Of a DNA stretch of 64,000 nt, positions 8,443-18,715 are shown one piece after another (the stretch's first letter is position 1; each line of letters starts with the position of its first letter). Location: NCBI RefSeq assembly GCF_023051175.1, contig NZ_JALKII010000006.1, forward strand, positions 1 through 64,000. Reading direction: 5' to 3'. The stretch comes from Alcanivorax quisquiliarum (GTDB lineage Bacteria > Pseudomonadota > Gammaproteobacteria > Pseudomonadales > Alcanivoracaceae). The notes below the pieces were generated by a model that worked only from the letters and a program-made list of their open reading frames with translations, ran no database searches and was not told where the DNA came from. A program made the translations under genes and the position numbers.

Positions 8443-10065
8443 ATGTCGATTTTCGAGCAGGGGCTTGATCGTTCTGCGGTCAACCACGTCCCCCTGACAC
8501 CGCTGAGCTTCATCGAGCGCACTGCAAGCGTTTATCCTGATTACCCCGCTGTGGTTCACGGCGCGCTGCGGCGTACCTGGGCAGAAACCTACCGGCGCTG
8601 CCGCCAGCTCGCTTCCGCTCTGGCCGGGCGCGGTATCGGAGCCGGCGACACCGTTGCCGTGATGCTGCCGAATACGCCGGCGATGCTGGAGGCGCATTTT
8701 GCCGTGCCGATGGCGGGGGCCGTGCTCAACACCCTGAATGTGCGCCTGGATGCAGAAACCATCGCCTTCATGCTGCGCCATGGCGAAGCCAAAGTACTGA
8801 TCGCCGACCGCGAATTTCATCAGGTAGTGCGCGATGCGCTGGCAACGCTGGAGCAGCCACCGCTGGTCATCGATGTGAACGATCCCGAATACGGCGAAGG
8901 CGAGCCGAACAGCGCGCTGGATTACGAGGCGGTGCTGGCCGAAGGTGATCCCGACTACGCCTGGCAATGGCCGGCAGACGAATGGCAGGCGATTTCCCTG
9001 AACTATACCTCCGGCACCACGGGCGATCCCAAAGGCGTGGTCTATCACCATCGCGGCGCTTTTCTCAATGCCATGGGCAACCAGATGACCTGGGCCATGG
9101 GGCACCACCCGGTCTATCTCTGGACGCTGCCGATGTTCCACTGCAACGGCTGGTGCTATCCCTGGACAGTCACCGCACTGGCTGGCGTGCATGTCTGCCT
9201 GCGGCGCGTTGACCCGCAAAAAATCCTGACGCTGATTCGCGACGAGCGGGTGACGCATCTGTGCGGTGCGCCGATCGTGCTCAATGCGCTGGTGAATCTG
9301 CCCGAGGCCGACAAGACCGCCATCGATCACCCGGTGCAGGCGATGGTGGCCGGCGCCGCGCCACCTGCGCAGGTTATCCGCTCGGTAGAAGCCATGGGCA
9401 TTCATGTCACCCACGTTTACGGGCTGACCGAAGTCTACGGCCCGGTCACCGTGTGCGCCTGGCAGGAACGCTGGGACAGCTTGCCTCCAGCCGAGCAGGC
9501 CAGCGTCAAATCCCGCCAGGGCGTGCGCTATGCCACGCTGGAAGGCGTCATGGTGGCCGACCCGGCAACCCTTGCGCCGGTGCCGGCAGATGGCGAGACG
9601 CTGGGCGAAATCCTGATGCGCGGCAACACCGTCATGAAGGGCTATCTGAAGAACCCGGCGGCCACCGCCGAGGCATTTGCCGGCGGCTGGTTCCACACCG
9701 GCGATCTGGCGGTGATGCACGAAGACGGCTACATGGAAATTCGCGACCGTGCCAAGGACATCATCATTTCCGGCGGTGAGAATATTTCCACCATCGAAGT
9801 GGAAGATATCCTGTACCGCCATCCCGCCGTGCTGGAAGCCGCCGTGGTTGCCCGGCCGGACGAACGCTGGGGTGAAACGCCGTGCGCCTTCATCACGCTC
9901 AAGGCCGATCAGGCACACACCACCGAGGCCGAGATCATGCAGTTCTGTCGCGAACATCTGGCCGCCTTCAAGGTGCCGAAAACGGTGGTTTTCACGACCC
10001 TGCCGAAAACGTCCACCGGCAAGTTGCAAAAATTTATCCTGCGGGACTGGGCACGCGCACTCTAG
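8443..10065 (+). CDS. Acyl-CoA ligase (AMP-binding; medium-chain / DmdB-like)
   Basis: Activates a carboxylic acid to its CoA thioester via an acyl-adenylate. The 540-residue protein has the ANL-family P-loop YTSGTTGDPKGVVYHHRG, the A5 region VYGLTEVYGP, A7/A8 motifs WFHTGDLAVMHEDGYMEIRDR and ISGGENISTIEVED, and the catalytic Lys near the end in PKTSTGKLQKF. ATG 8443 follows AGGG at fair distance; TTG 8410 would add 11 residues from a hairpin-forming leader. It is followed 82 bases on by an acyl-CoA dehydrogenase. Size and pairing match the DmdB/DmdC enzymes of methylmercaptopropionate metabolism, but medium-chain fatty acids are equally possible substrates. Confidence 0.9.
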   Translation: MSIFEQGLDRSAVNHVPLTPLSFIERTASVYPDYPAVVHGALRRTWAETYRRCRQLASALAGRGIGAGDTVAVMLPNTPAMLEAHFAVPMAGAVLNTLNVRLDAETIAFMLRHGEAKVLIADREFHQVVRDALATLEQPPLVIDVNDPEYGEGEPNSALDYEAVLAEGDPDYAWQWPADEWQAISLNYTSGTTGDPKGVVYHHRGAFLNAMGNQMTWAMGHHPVYLWTLPMFHCNGWCYPWTVTALAGVHVCLRRVDPQKILTLIRDERVTHLCGAPIVLNALVNLPEADKTAIDHPVQAMVAGAAPPAQVIRSVEAMGIHVTHVYGLTEVYGPVTVCAWQERWDSLPPAEQASVKSRQGVRYATLEGVMVADPATLAPVPADGETLGEILMRGNTVMKGYLKNPAATAEAFAGGWFHTGDLAVMHEDGYMEIRDRAKDIIISGGENISTIEVEDILYRHPAVLEAAVVARPDERWGETPCAFITLKADQAHTTEAEIMQFCREHLAAFKVPKTVVFTTLPKTSTGKLQKFILRDWARAL

Positions 10066-10147
10066 CCGCGCCATGATGGCTCAGCCACGCCCGCTTTCAG
10101 CTTACCAGCCGGCCCGGTGCCGGCTTTGTTCGTATCGAGGCCAACAC

Positions 10148-11905
10148 ATGTCTGATTACCAAGCCCCCCTGCACGATATGCGCTTTCTGCTGCACGATCT
10201 GTTCCAGGCCCCTGCCACCTGGGCACGCCTGCCGGCACTGGCGGGGCATGTCGATGCCGATACCGCCGATGCCATTCTGGAAGAAGCCGCCCGCGTGACC
10301 AGCGGCCTGATCGCGCCGCTCAACCGCGAAGGCGATGAAATCGGCGCCCAATGGCATGACGGCGACGTGACCACACCGCCCGGCTTTCGAGAAGCCTATC
10401 GCGGCTACAGTGAAGGCGGCTGGATCGGCCTGGCCGGCAACCCGGACTACGGCGGCATGGGCATGCCGAAAATGCTGTCGGTGCAGTGCGAAGAGATGCT
10501 GTACGCCGCCAACAGCAGCTTTGCCCTGTATGCCACACTCACCTCCGGCGCCTGCCTGGCGATCGACACGCACGCCAGCGATGCGCTGCGGCGGCAGTAT
10601 CTGCCCAGGCTCTACAGTGGCGAATGGACCGGCGCCATGTGTCTGACAGAAGCCCACGCCGGCAGCGATCTGGGGCTGATCCGCACCCGGGCCGAGCCGG
10701 ATAACGATGGCCGCTACCGCATCACCGGCTCGAAGATCTTCATCACCGGCGGCGATCACGATCTCACCGACAACATCATCCATCTGGTGCTGGCACGCCT
10801 GCCGGATGCACCGGCCGGCCCCAAGGGCATTTCCCTGTTTCTGGTGCCCAAGCGGCTGCCAGATGCCGAGGGCCGGGCCGCCGAAGACAACCGCGTCATC
10901 TGCGGCGCCATCGAGCACAAGATGGGCATCAAGGCATCGGCCACCTGCGTGATGCATTTCGAGAACTCCATCGGCTATCTGGTGGGCGAACCCCACCGTG
11001 GCCTGGCCGCCATGTTCACAATGATGAATTACGAACGGTTGTCGATCGGTATCCAGGGCATCGGCTGCGCTGCACGCTCGTTGCAGGTGGCAAGCGAGTA
11101 CGCCCGCGATCGGCTGCAAGGCCGCGCCGCTGGCAGCAGCGACGGCCCCGCGCCGATCATCGTGCACGCCGATGTGCGCCGCATGTTGCTGACCATGAAA
11201 GCCCTCACCGAAGGCAGCCGTGCTTTCGCCACTTATGTTGGCCTGCAACTGGATCTGGCGAAATTCAGCGACGATGAACAAGAACGCGCTGCCGCCGCTG
11301 CCAGGGTGGCCCTGCTGACCCCGGTAGCCAAGGCGTTCTTCACCGATACCGGTTTCGAGAGCTGCGTGCACGGCCAGCAAGTGCTCGGCGGGCACGGCTA
11401 TATTCGCGAATGGGGCCAGGAGCAGCTGGTGCGCGACGTGCGCATCGCGCAGATTTACGAAGGCACCAACGGTATTCAGGGGCTGGATCTGCTGGGCCGT
11501 AAAGTCGTGGCCGATAACGGCGCGGCGCTGATGGATTTCATCAACCTGATGCGCACCGATGCTGAGAGCTGCCCGCGCTTCCGCGCCCCCCTGAAAGAGG
11601 CTCTGGATCGGCTACAGCAGACCAGCCAATGGCTGATCGAGCAAGCAGCTACTGACCCGGCGCTGGTGAACGCCAGTGCGGTGGAATACCTGCATCTGCT
11701 CGGCTACGTTGCCTACGCCTGGCTGTGGGCGCGCATGGATGTTGCCGCCGCCGATGCCAAGCAGGGCGACCCGGCATTCCGGGCCGCAAAGCAAGACACC
11801 GCTGCGTTCTATTTCCAGCGCCTGTTGCCGCGCATCCTGAGCCTGGAAGCGACCTTGCGCAGCGGCAGCACATCGCTGACCGCCTTGCCCGCCGAGCAAT
11901 TCTGA
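10148..11905 (+). CDS. Acyl-CoA dehydrogenase, long form with extra C-terminal domain (DmdC-like)
   Basis: FAD enzyme that introduces the 2,3 double bond into an acyl-CoA. From ATG 10148 (GAGG upstream) it has 585 residues. The N-terminus MSDYQAPLHDMRFLLHDLF is typical of the long DmdC-like subfamily. The middle has MCLTEAHAGSDLG, YRITGSKIFITGGDHDL and the flavin-region GYLVGEPHRGLAAMF; GGHGYIREWGQEQLVRDVR and YEGTNGIQGLDLLGRK follow, with the catalytic Glu expected in YEGTNGIQ. Residues from about 470 form the extra helical domain. The open frame upstream to 9749 is a shadow of the ligase. It is cotranscribed with the ligase. Confidence 0.92.
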   Translation: MSDYQAPLHDMRFLLHDLFQAPATWARLPALAGHVDADTADAILEEAARVTSGLIAPLNREGDEIGAQWHDGDVTTPPGFREAYRGYSEGGWIGLAGNPDYGGMGMPKMLSVQCEEMLYAANSSFALYATLTSGACLAIDTHASDALRRQYLPRLYSGEWTGAMCLTEAHAGSDLGLIRTRAEPDNDGRYRITGSKIFITGGDHDLTDNIIHLVLARLPDAPAGPKGISLFLVPKRLPDAEGRAAEDNRVICGAIEHKMGIKASATCVMHFENSIGYLVGEPHRGLAAMFTMMNYERLSIGIQGIGCAARSLQVASEYARDRLQGRAAGSSDGPAPIIVHADVRRMLLTMKALTEGSRAFATYVGLQLDLAKFSDDEQERAAAAARVALLTPVAKAFFTDTGFESCVHGQQVLGGHGYIREWGQEQLVRDVRIAQIYEGTNGIQGLDLLGRKVVADNGAALMDFINLMRTDAESCPRFRAPLKEALDRLQQTSQWLIEQAATDPALVNASAVEYLHLLGYVAYAWLWARMDVAAADAKQGDPAFRAAKQDTAAFYFQRLLPRILSLEATLRSGSTSLTALPAEQF

Positions 11906-11917
11906 GTGGAGCAGACC

Positions 11918-12070
11918 ATGCAAGATGTTGTCCTCATTGACGCCTCCGGCTACCGCGTGCCGATCATCGCGCTGTTGCCAGAAAGGCCGCAGCGCGATGC
12001 CCGGCGCGGCCTGGCCACACCGTGCATCGGCGACGGCCAGAGCGTGGCGCTGGTCGTCGAGCGGCCATGA
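11918..12070 (+). pseudogene. Thiolase remnant (N-terminus fused to C-terminus, centre deleted)
   Basis: A 50-codon frame starts 12 bases after the dehydrogenase stop. Its first residues, [16 protein letters not shown], resemble a thiolase N-terminus (VVIVDA.RTPI). Its end, [20 protein letters not shown] followed by ERP, resembles a thiolase C-terminus including the catalytic-Cys loop C-I-G-x-G-Q. Everything between, normally about 340 residues, is missing. This fits an in-frame internal deletion of an acetyl-CoA acyltransferase gene that once completed the beta-oxidation operon. The frame is intact and overlaps the next start (ATGA), so it may persist for translational coupling. Recognition rests on motif memory, not a search. 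Confidence 0.7.
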
Positions 12071-12933
12071 CGGCTCGCACGCTCACCACGCTGCTCGGCA
12101 ACAGCCAACGGCTTGATGGCGGCGCCATGTTCGGCAATGCACCCAGAGCGCTCTGGCAGCGCTGGCTGCCCCCCGATGAAGAGCATCGCATTGCACTGGG
12201 TTGCCGCGCACTTCTGGTGCGCGAGCCGGGCCGCAATATCCTGATCGAAACCGGCATCGGTGCATTTTTTTCACCCGAACTGAAGCAGCGTTTCGGTGTG
12301 CAGGAATCGCACCATGTGCTGCTCGACAGCCTCGCCGGCGCCGGGCTGAGTGACGCCGATATTGATATCGTGCTGCTCACCCACCTGCACTTTGACCACG
12401 CCGGCGGCCTGCTCGCCGCCTGGCAGCCAGATACCCCTGCGCGCCTGCTGTTTCCCAATGCGCGCTATATCACCGGCCGGCGCCAATGGCAGCGCGCCTG
12501 CGCACCGCACCCCCGTGATCGCGCCTCGTATATTCCCGAACTGCTGGCGCTGCTTGAGGCCAGCGGCCGGCTGGCGCTGGTGGCAGATGGCGACTGCCCG
12601 TTGGGCGCAGGCTGGCATTTTCACTGGAGTGACGGGCACACACCGGGCCAGTTGCTGCCGCAAATCGACATGCCGGGCGGCCCGGTGGTGTTCGGCGGCG
12701 ATCTGGTGCCGGGCGCAGCCTGGGTGCACGCGCCGATCACCATGGGCTACGACCGTTTCCCCGAAGCTGTCATCGACGAAAAAACAGCCTTGCTGGAGGC
12801 GCTGCTGCCGCAACAGGGGCGGCTGGTTTTCACGCATGATCCCGAGATCGCGTGCGGCCGTATCGCCCGTGACACGCGGGGCCGGTATCACCTTGCCGAT
12901 ACCACGACGGCGCTGGAACAGCTCGCACACTGA
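12067..12933 (+). CDS. MBL-fold metallo-hydrolase
   Basis: Metallo-beta-lactamase-fold hydrolase, 288 residues, starting at ATG 12067, which overlaps the thiolase-remnant stop. The zinc ligands are visible: [12 protein letters not shown] (H-x-H-x-D-H), the later His in [11 protein letters not shown], the Asp in [10 protein letters not shown], and His in VFTHDPE. An N-terminal region contains [12 protein letters not shown] and the ALGCRALLV strand seen in quorum-lactonase-like and general MBL hydrolases. No signal peptide. Its place in an acyl-CoA operon suggests thioester or lactone hydrolysis, but the substrate cannot be read from sequence. Confidence 0.88.
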   Translation: MTARTLTTLLGNSQRLDGGAMFGNAPRALWQRWLPPDEEHRIALGCRALLVREPGRNILIETGIGAFFSPELKQRFGVQESHHVLLDSLAGAGLSDADIDIVLLTHLHFDHAGGLLAAWQPDTPARLLFPNARYITGRRQWQRACAPHPRDRASYIPELLALLEASGRLALVADGDCPLGAGWHFHWSDGHTPGQLLPQIDMPGGPVVFGGDLVPGAAWVHAPITMGYDRFPEAVIDEKTALLEALLPQQGRLVFTHDPEIACGRIARDTRGRYHLADTTTALEQLAH

Positions 12934-13128
12934 GCCTTTTCCGGCCAGCGCCAAGTCAGTGTCGCGCTGTTCACTCACTGTGCCGAGACGGAGGGTGCAA
13001 TGACAACGACCACCGCGGCCTTTACGCCTCGTCATTGATTCGCGATAGTGTTGCGCTGGAATATAACTGCGGCCGCCATTATCACGGCCTATCACGACGA
13101 CATAAGAACAAACCCTAGGAGGCCATAG

Positions 13129-15066
<1,938 letters not shown>

Positions 15067-15081
15067 TGCCCGGGACCAGAG

Positions 15082-15112
15082 AAAGAGGCCGGCATTACCG
15101 GCCTCTTTTCTT
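15082..15112 (+). terminator. Rho-independent terminator after acs
   Basis: AAAGAGGCCGG (15082-15092), loop CATTA, CCGGCCTCTTTT (15098-15109). The stem is about 11 bp with a T-rich 3' side, starting 16 bases after the acs stop. Confidence 0.9.
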
Positions 15113-15139
15113 CTGACGGCTGGATACAAGAAAAAAAGG

Positions 15140-15920
15140 TTCATCGTCGATTTCCGTAGAGACATTCCCGATATCCGTGAAAGCACCTACGGGGTTGTCA
15201 AAAATACCGAGCTTCTTACTCTCCTCGTCTCTTGTGGGACAAGCGCAGCGCAGAACAGCCGTAGGCTGGCCCGAAGGGTGAGCGAAGCGAATAAGGGGCT
15301 GGGGGAGCGGGGGCGACGAAATTTCAGCTGTCACGACACCTGCTACATGTTTCACTACTTTCACTTACCTTCAGTAGATACTTTTATAAAAATCCCACAG
15401 CCAAAAAATTTCGAGCGTTAGTCAGTTTCGTTCCAGATCAAGTACCGAGTGTATATTTCCTGCCATAATCTCCCCCTCTCCCCAACCCCTCTCCCACAAG
15501 GGGAGAGGGGCTAAAGAAAGATTCAGCATTGATTTCTGTGGAGGCATTTTCGATATCTATGAAAGCACCTACGAGGTTGTCCAAAATACCGATCTCTTTA
15601 GCCCCTCTCCCTCGTGGGACAAGCGAAGCGCAGAACAGCCGCAGGCTGGCCCGAAGGGCAAGCGAATCAGCTTTTTGCCCCCTCTCCCCTTGCGGGAGAG
15701 GGGCTGGGGGAGAGGGGGCGACGAAATTTCAGCTGTCACGACACCTGCTACATGTTTCACTACTTTCACTTACCTTCAGTAGAAATTTTTATAAAAATCC
15801 CACAGCCAAAAAATCTCGAGAGTTAGTCAGTTTCGTTCCAGATCAAGTGCCGAGTGTATATTTCCTGCCATAATCTCCCCCTCTCCCCAACCCCTCTCCC
15901 ACAAGGGGAGAGGGGCTAAA
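15140..15920. repeat. Tandem duplication of a ~382-bp unit
   Basis: Two diverged copies lie head to tail: 15140-15515 and 15522-15920. They share long blocks, such as GAAAGCACCTAC, the segment from GGGCGACGAAATTTCAGCTG through CACTTACCTTCAGTAGA, and CCTGCCATAATCTCCCC with the following C-rich hairpin arm. The copies differ by scattered substitutions and a longer GC-rich block in copy 2. Neither copy encodes a protein. No gene lies between acs and the LuxR gene, so this ~780-bp repeat fills most of that gap. Confidence 0.9.
15597..15920. mobile_element. MITE-like element with ~23-bp terminal inverted repeats (copy 2)
   Basis: The left end TTTAGCCCCTCTCCCTCGTG (15597-15616, continuing GGA) and the right end TCCCACAAGGGGAGAGGGGC (15897-15916, continuing TAAA) are near-perfect inverted repeats around about 320 bp of non-coding DNA with further nested C-rich/G-rich inverted repeats. 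The right end of copy 1 (15491-15515) is the same and its left end (about 15212-15240) is degraded. Size, inverted ends and lack of a gene fit a miniature inverted-repeat element; target-site duplications are not clear. Confidence 0.6.
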
Positions 15921-16040
15921 AAAAACGCTCTCCGACCGCGCACCCCATTTTCATTTTTCTGTCATGTGCCTGACACCAACGCAGATTACCCTTCTCGGCA
16001 AACGCCCGTTTACGCGGCGAACCCGAGAGGCACCCGCAGC

Positions 16041-16823
16041 ATGTTCCCCCGAGAGCCGCTAACCCGACGGATTGAATTGCTGAAGCGCTTGACGACCCTG
16101 GAGCGTCTCTCCCTGGGTGTGGGCAATCTGCTGCATGATTATCAGATCCGTTATTTCTTTTTTGGCCTCGACCGTTCGTTGTCATTGGTGCGTATGCAGT
16201 TGTTGGCGCTGCATAACCTGCCGCTGCCGTGGGCTCAGCAATATTTTTCCGATGAACTGTTCAAGCTCGATCCCACTGTGCGCTACGCACACGCCCATCA
16301 CCAGCCGATTGCCTGGCAGCAATTGCAGGAAATGTCCTGTTGCGCCGGCCCGGACACGCTGCCGGTGCTGCGGCAGCATCAGCAACATGGCTTGCGTAGC
16401 GGCTATACCCTGCCGCTGAGAAGCCACGGCGGCGCTACCGCCTGGCTCACACTGGCCTGTAGCGAGCAGAACGAAGCAAGCCAGGCGCTGCTACATGCTT
16501 TCCTGCCTAAAGCTGTGCTGTTGGCATTTACTCTTCAGGATTGCGCCTTGCGTCTGGCGCCGCTTCTGCCCGCCGGGCAACCGCTGTTAAGCGATCGCGA
16601 GCGTGCTTGCCTGGCACTTGCCAGCGACGGCCTGACCAATGCGGAAATCGGCACCACACTCGGCGTCAGTGATCGCACAGCGATTTATCACATCACCAAT
16701 GCCTGCCGCAAAATGGGTGCGCGTAACCGCCAGCAAGCGATCACCCGTGCACTGCTTACCGGGCAGCTCGGCGGCCCGTCCCCGCTGGCACCGCAGATGG
16801 AGCCCCGGCGTACGCCGCCATAA
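16041..16823 (+). CDS. LuxR-family regulator with autoinducer-binding-like domain (solo)
   Basis: A 260-residue protein with an N-terminal autoinducer-binding-type domain (residues about 20-170) and a C-terminal LuxR helix-turn-helix (LSDRERACLALASDGLTNAE, then DRTAIYHITNACRKMGARNR). The N-domain keeps a Trp-Tyr-Asp-Pro pattern: PLPWAQQYFSDELFKLDPTV, then a Trp in PIAWQQL. No luxI-type synthase is present in the window, so it is a solo or orphan receptor, and the ligand may not be an acyl-homoserine lactone. ATG 16041 has GAGAGG ten bases upstream; a GTG at 15966 would add 25 residues from non-conserved sequence. It sits next to the duplicated MITE. Confidence 0.85.
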   Translation: MFPREPLTRRIELLKRLTTLERLSLGVGNLLHDYQIRYFFFGLDRSLSLVRMQLLALHNLPLPWAQQYFSDELFKLDPTVRYAHAHHQPIAWQQLQEMSCCAGPDTLPVLRQHQQHGLRSGYTLPLRSHGGATAWLTLACSEQNEASQALLHAFLPKAVLLAFTLQDCALRLAPLLPAGQPLLSDRERACLALASDGLTNAEIGTTLGVSDRTAIYHITNACRKMGARNRQQAITRALLTGQLGGPSPLAPQMEPRRTPP

Positions 16824-16907
16824 CCCTCCGATGCGCATTTGATCCACAGCGCCCGCTTCTCTACCCTAGGGCGTTCCCCCCGCGAGCACTATTCCAAGGA
16901 GAGATTT

Positions 16908-18188
16908 GTGCAGGAGCTGTATTCGTCCTTCACCGACACGTTGGCCATTTACCCGTGGGCAGAAACGCTGCTCGCCATCGCAGGCCTGCTGCTACTGGCC
17001 TGGCTCGTCAACTGGATCGCACGTGCCATTCTCCGGCTGATTTTCAGCCGCCGCCTCAGCAAAGATGAACAACAGCGCGGTGCACAGCTGCGCATGCCGC
17101 AGCTGCGTGCCATCGCGCGCTTTGCCAATATCGCGCCAGCGCTGGTGATCGCGGCGGGCATTGGCGCAGTGCCAGGGCTACCGGAAATCATTGTCACCAT
17201 CACGCGCAACGTCTGCGGTGCTTTTATCATCGTCACCATTGCTGTTGCGGCAGGTCATCTGCTGGATTATGCCAATCTGGTCTATCAGCGACGCCCCGAT
17301 GCGCCGAACAAACCCATCAAGGGTTATCTGCAAGTGCTGAAGCTGGTGCTGTACATCATCGCCGCGCTGCTGACCATCGCCACGCTGGTGGACCAGAACC
17401 CACTGATCCTGCTGTCCGGCCTGGGCGCCATGGCAGCGGTCCTGATGCTGGTATTTCAGGACACTATTTTATCGCTGGTCGCCAGCGTGCAGATCAGCTC
17501 GAACGGCTCCGTGCGCGTCGGCGACTGGATCGAAATGCCGCAGGTGAATGCCGATGGCGACGTGGTCGACATTGCCCTGCACACCGTTACAGTGAGCAAC
17601 TGGGACAAAACGCTGACCACCTTCCCGACCCGCAAGCTGGTCAGCGAATCATTCAAGAACTGGCGCGGCATGAGCCAGTCCGGTGGCCGCCGCATCAAGC
17701 GCTCGCTGTACCTGGATCAAACCAGTGTGCGTTTTCTCTCCGATGAGGAAATCGCCCATCTGCACCGCTTTGCCGTGCTGGACAACTATCTGGATGAAAA
17801 AGCCGCCGAGCTGGCAGAATGGAACAGCTCACTGATCGAACAGGGCAAAGACCCGATCAACAGCCGCCGTGTTACCAACCTCGGCACATTCCGGGCCTAC
17901 ATGAACCAGTATCTGCGCAACCACCCCGGCATCCACCAGGAAATGACCCTGCTCGTGCGCCAGTTGCAACCAGGCCCCACCGGCGTGCCGCTGGAACTGT
18001 ATTGCTTCACCAACACAGTCGCCTGGGCGCAGTATGAAGGTATCCAGTCGGATATTTTCGATCACATGCTGGCGATCCTGCCGGAATTCGGCCTGCGCGT
18101 CTTCCAGCAGCCCAGCGGTGCCGATCTGCACGACATCAGCCAGCACAATCCGCTGCTGCTCGCGGCTGCCCCGCAGGATACGCAGTAA
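16908..18188 (+). CDS. Mechanosensitive ion channel, MscS family (YbdG/MscM-like)
   Basis: Inner-membrane channel that opens on hypo-osmotic shock. The GTG at 16908 has AAGGAGAG at ideal spacing and gives 426 residues; a TTG at 16839 lacks one. Four to five membrane segments occupy residues about 20-215 (AGLLLLAWLVNWIARAILRL, IVTIAVAAGHLLDY, VLYIIAALLTIATLV, then the pore helix AAVLMLVFQDTILSLVASV). The MscS beta-domain starts at SVRVGDWIEMP, followed by the conserved NWDKTLTTFPTRKLVSESF. The large C-terminal domain and the length fit the YbdG subfamily (E. coli 415 residues). Confidence 0.93.
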   Translation: MQELYSSFTDTLAIYPWAETLLAIAGLLLLAWLVNWIARAILRLIFSRRLSKDEQQRGAQLRMPQLRAIARFANIAPALVIAAGIGAVPGLPEIIVTITRNVCGAFIIVTIAVAAGHLLDYANLVYQRRPDAPNKPIKGYLQVLKLVLYIIAALLTIATLVDQNPLILLSGLGAMAAVLMLVFQDTILSLVASVQISSNGSVRVGDWIEMPQVNADGDVVDIALHTVTVSNWDKTLTTFPTRKLVSESFKNWRGMSQSGGRRIKRSLYLDQTSVRFLSDEEIAHLHRFAVLDNYLDEKAAELAEWNSSLIEQGKDPINSRRVTNLGTFRAYMNQYLRNHPGIHQEMTLLVRQLQPGPTGVPLELYCFTNTVAWAQYEGIQSDIFDHMLAILPEFGLRVFQQPSGADLHDISQHNPLLLAAAPQDTQ

Positions 18189-18196
18189 ATCCGCTC

Positions 18197-18222
18197 GTCA
18201 CGGCTGCCCAAGCGGCCGTGAC
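18197..18222. terminator. Hairpin between convergent mscS-like and osmC-like genes
   Basis: GTCACGGC (18197-18204) and GCCGTGAC (18215-18222) are perfect 8-bp arms with a 10-nt loop, placed between two convergent stops. It may terminate transcripts from both sides, though T-runs are weak. Confidence 0.45.
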
Positions 18223-18234
18223 CAAACGCGCACC

Positions 18235-18645
18235 TTATTCCGGTGCCGCACCCCATTCGGTCACCATGGCCAGCCCGGCCTCCAGCGTGCGCGTAACTGG
18301 AGTCTTGCCGGCTATTTCCAGCAGCCGCGCCTGCTGTGCGGCCGTCAGCACAGCGGGCGTGAGCAGCCGCCGCGTTACTCGCGCCTTGCCGTCGGCATCC
18401 TTGAACAGTTGCAGCTCCACCTTCAGATCACCGATATCCCAGCTCTTGCGCTCGGCATACATGCGCAGCGTAATCGCCACACAGGCACCCAGCCCGGCCA
18501 ACACCAGATCATAAGGCGCCGGCCCGGCGTCCTGGCCACCAGCACTGGCCGGCTCATCCGCCAGCAATTGATGGCAGCCGGTATGCACCTCATGACGATA
18601 GGCCGGCCCGCTGGCGAACACGGTGGCTGTGGCTGTGGGCTTCAT
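18235..18645 (-). CDS. OsmC/Ohr-family protein lacking the second cysteine
   Basis: Small 136-residue protein of the OsmC (peroxiredoxin-like) fold, related to the YhfA branch: the N-terminal strand with YRHEVHTGCHQLLADEP, then GPAPYDLVLAGLGACVAITL with the first redox Cys, and the helix MYAERKSW. In family members with the pair, the second Cys lies in C-P-V-x-R-T-L; here the codon is ACT and the peptide reads GKTPVTRTLE. One reactive Cys is therefore absent, which argues against standard two-Cys peroxidase chemistry. ATG 18645 has GGAGG ahead of it. It is the last gene of the minus-strand operon DUF2243 - CtaG-like - dehydrogenase-like - OsmC-like. Confidence 0.85.
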   Translation of the reverse strand: MKPTATATVFASGPAYRHEVHTGCHQLLADEPASAGGQDAGPAPYDLVLAGLGACVAITLRMYAERKSWDIGDLKVELQLFKDADGKARVTRRLLTPAVLTAAQQARLLEIAGKTPVTRTLEAGLAMVTEWGAAPE

Positions 18646-18715
18646 CGGAACCTCCGGTAGAAAAAGCAGCGAAGCTGCCATGCTGCCCCGCACGCTCGCC
18701 CGGCGCAACGGCGTA

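Noticed and set aside
8401-10074. 557-codon minus-strand frame opposite the acyl-CoA ligase
   Set aside because: The plus-strand frame has all ANL-ligase motifs; the minus frame is His/Gly/Arg-rich and without motifs.
16839-16907. Upstream start of the mechanosensitive channel
   Set aside because: TTG 16839 lacks a ribosome site; GTG 16908 has AAGGAGAG at ideal spacing.
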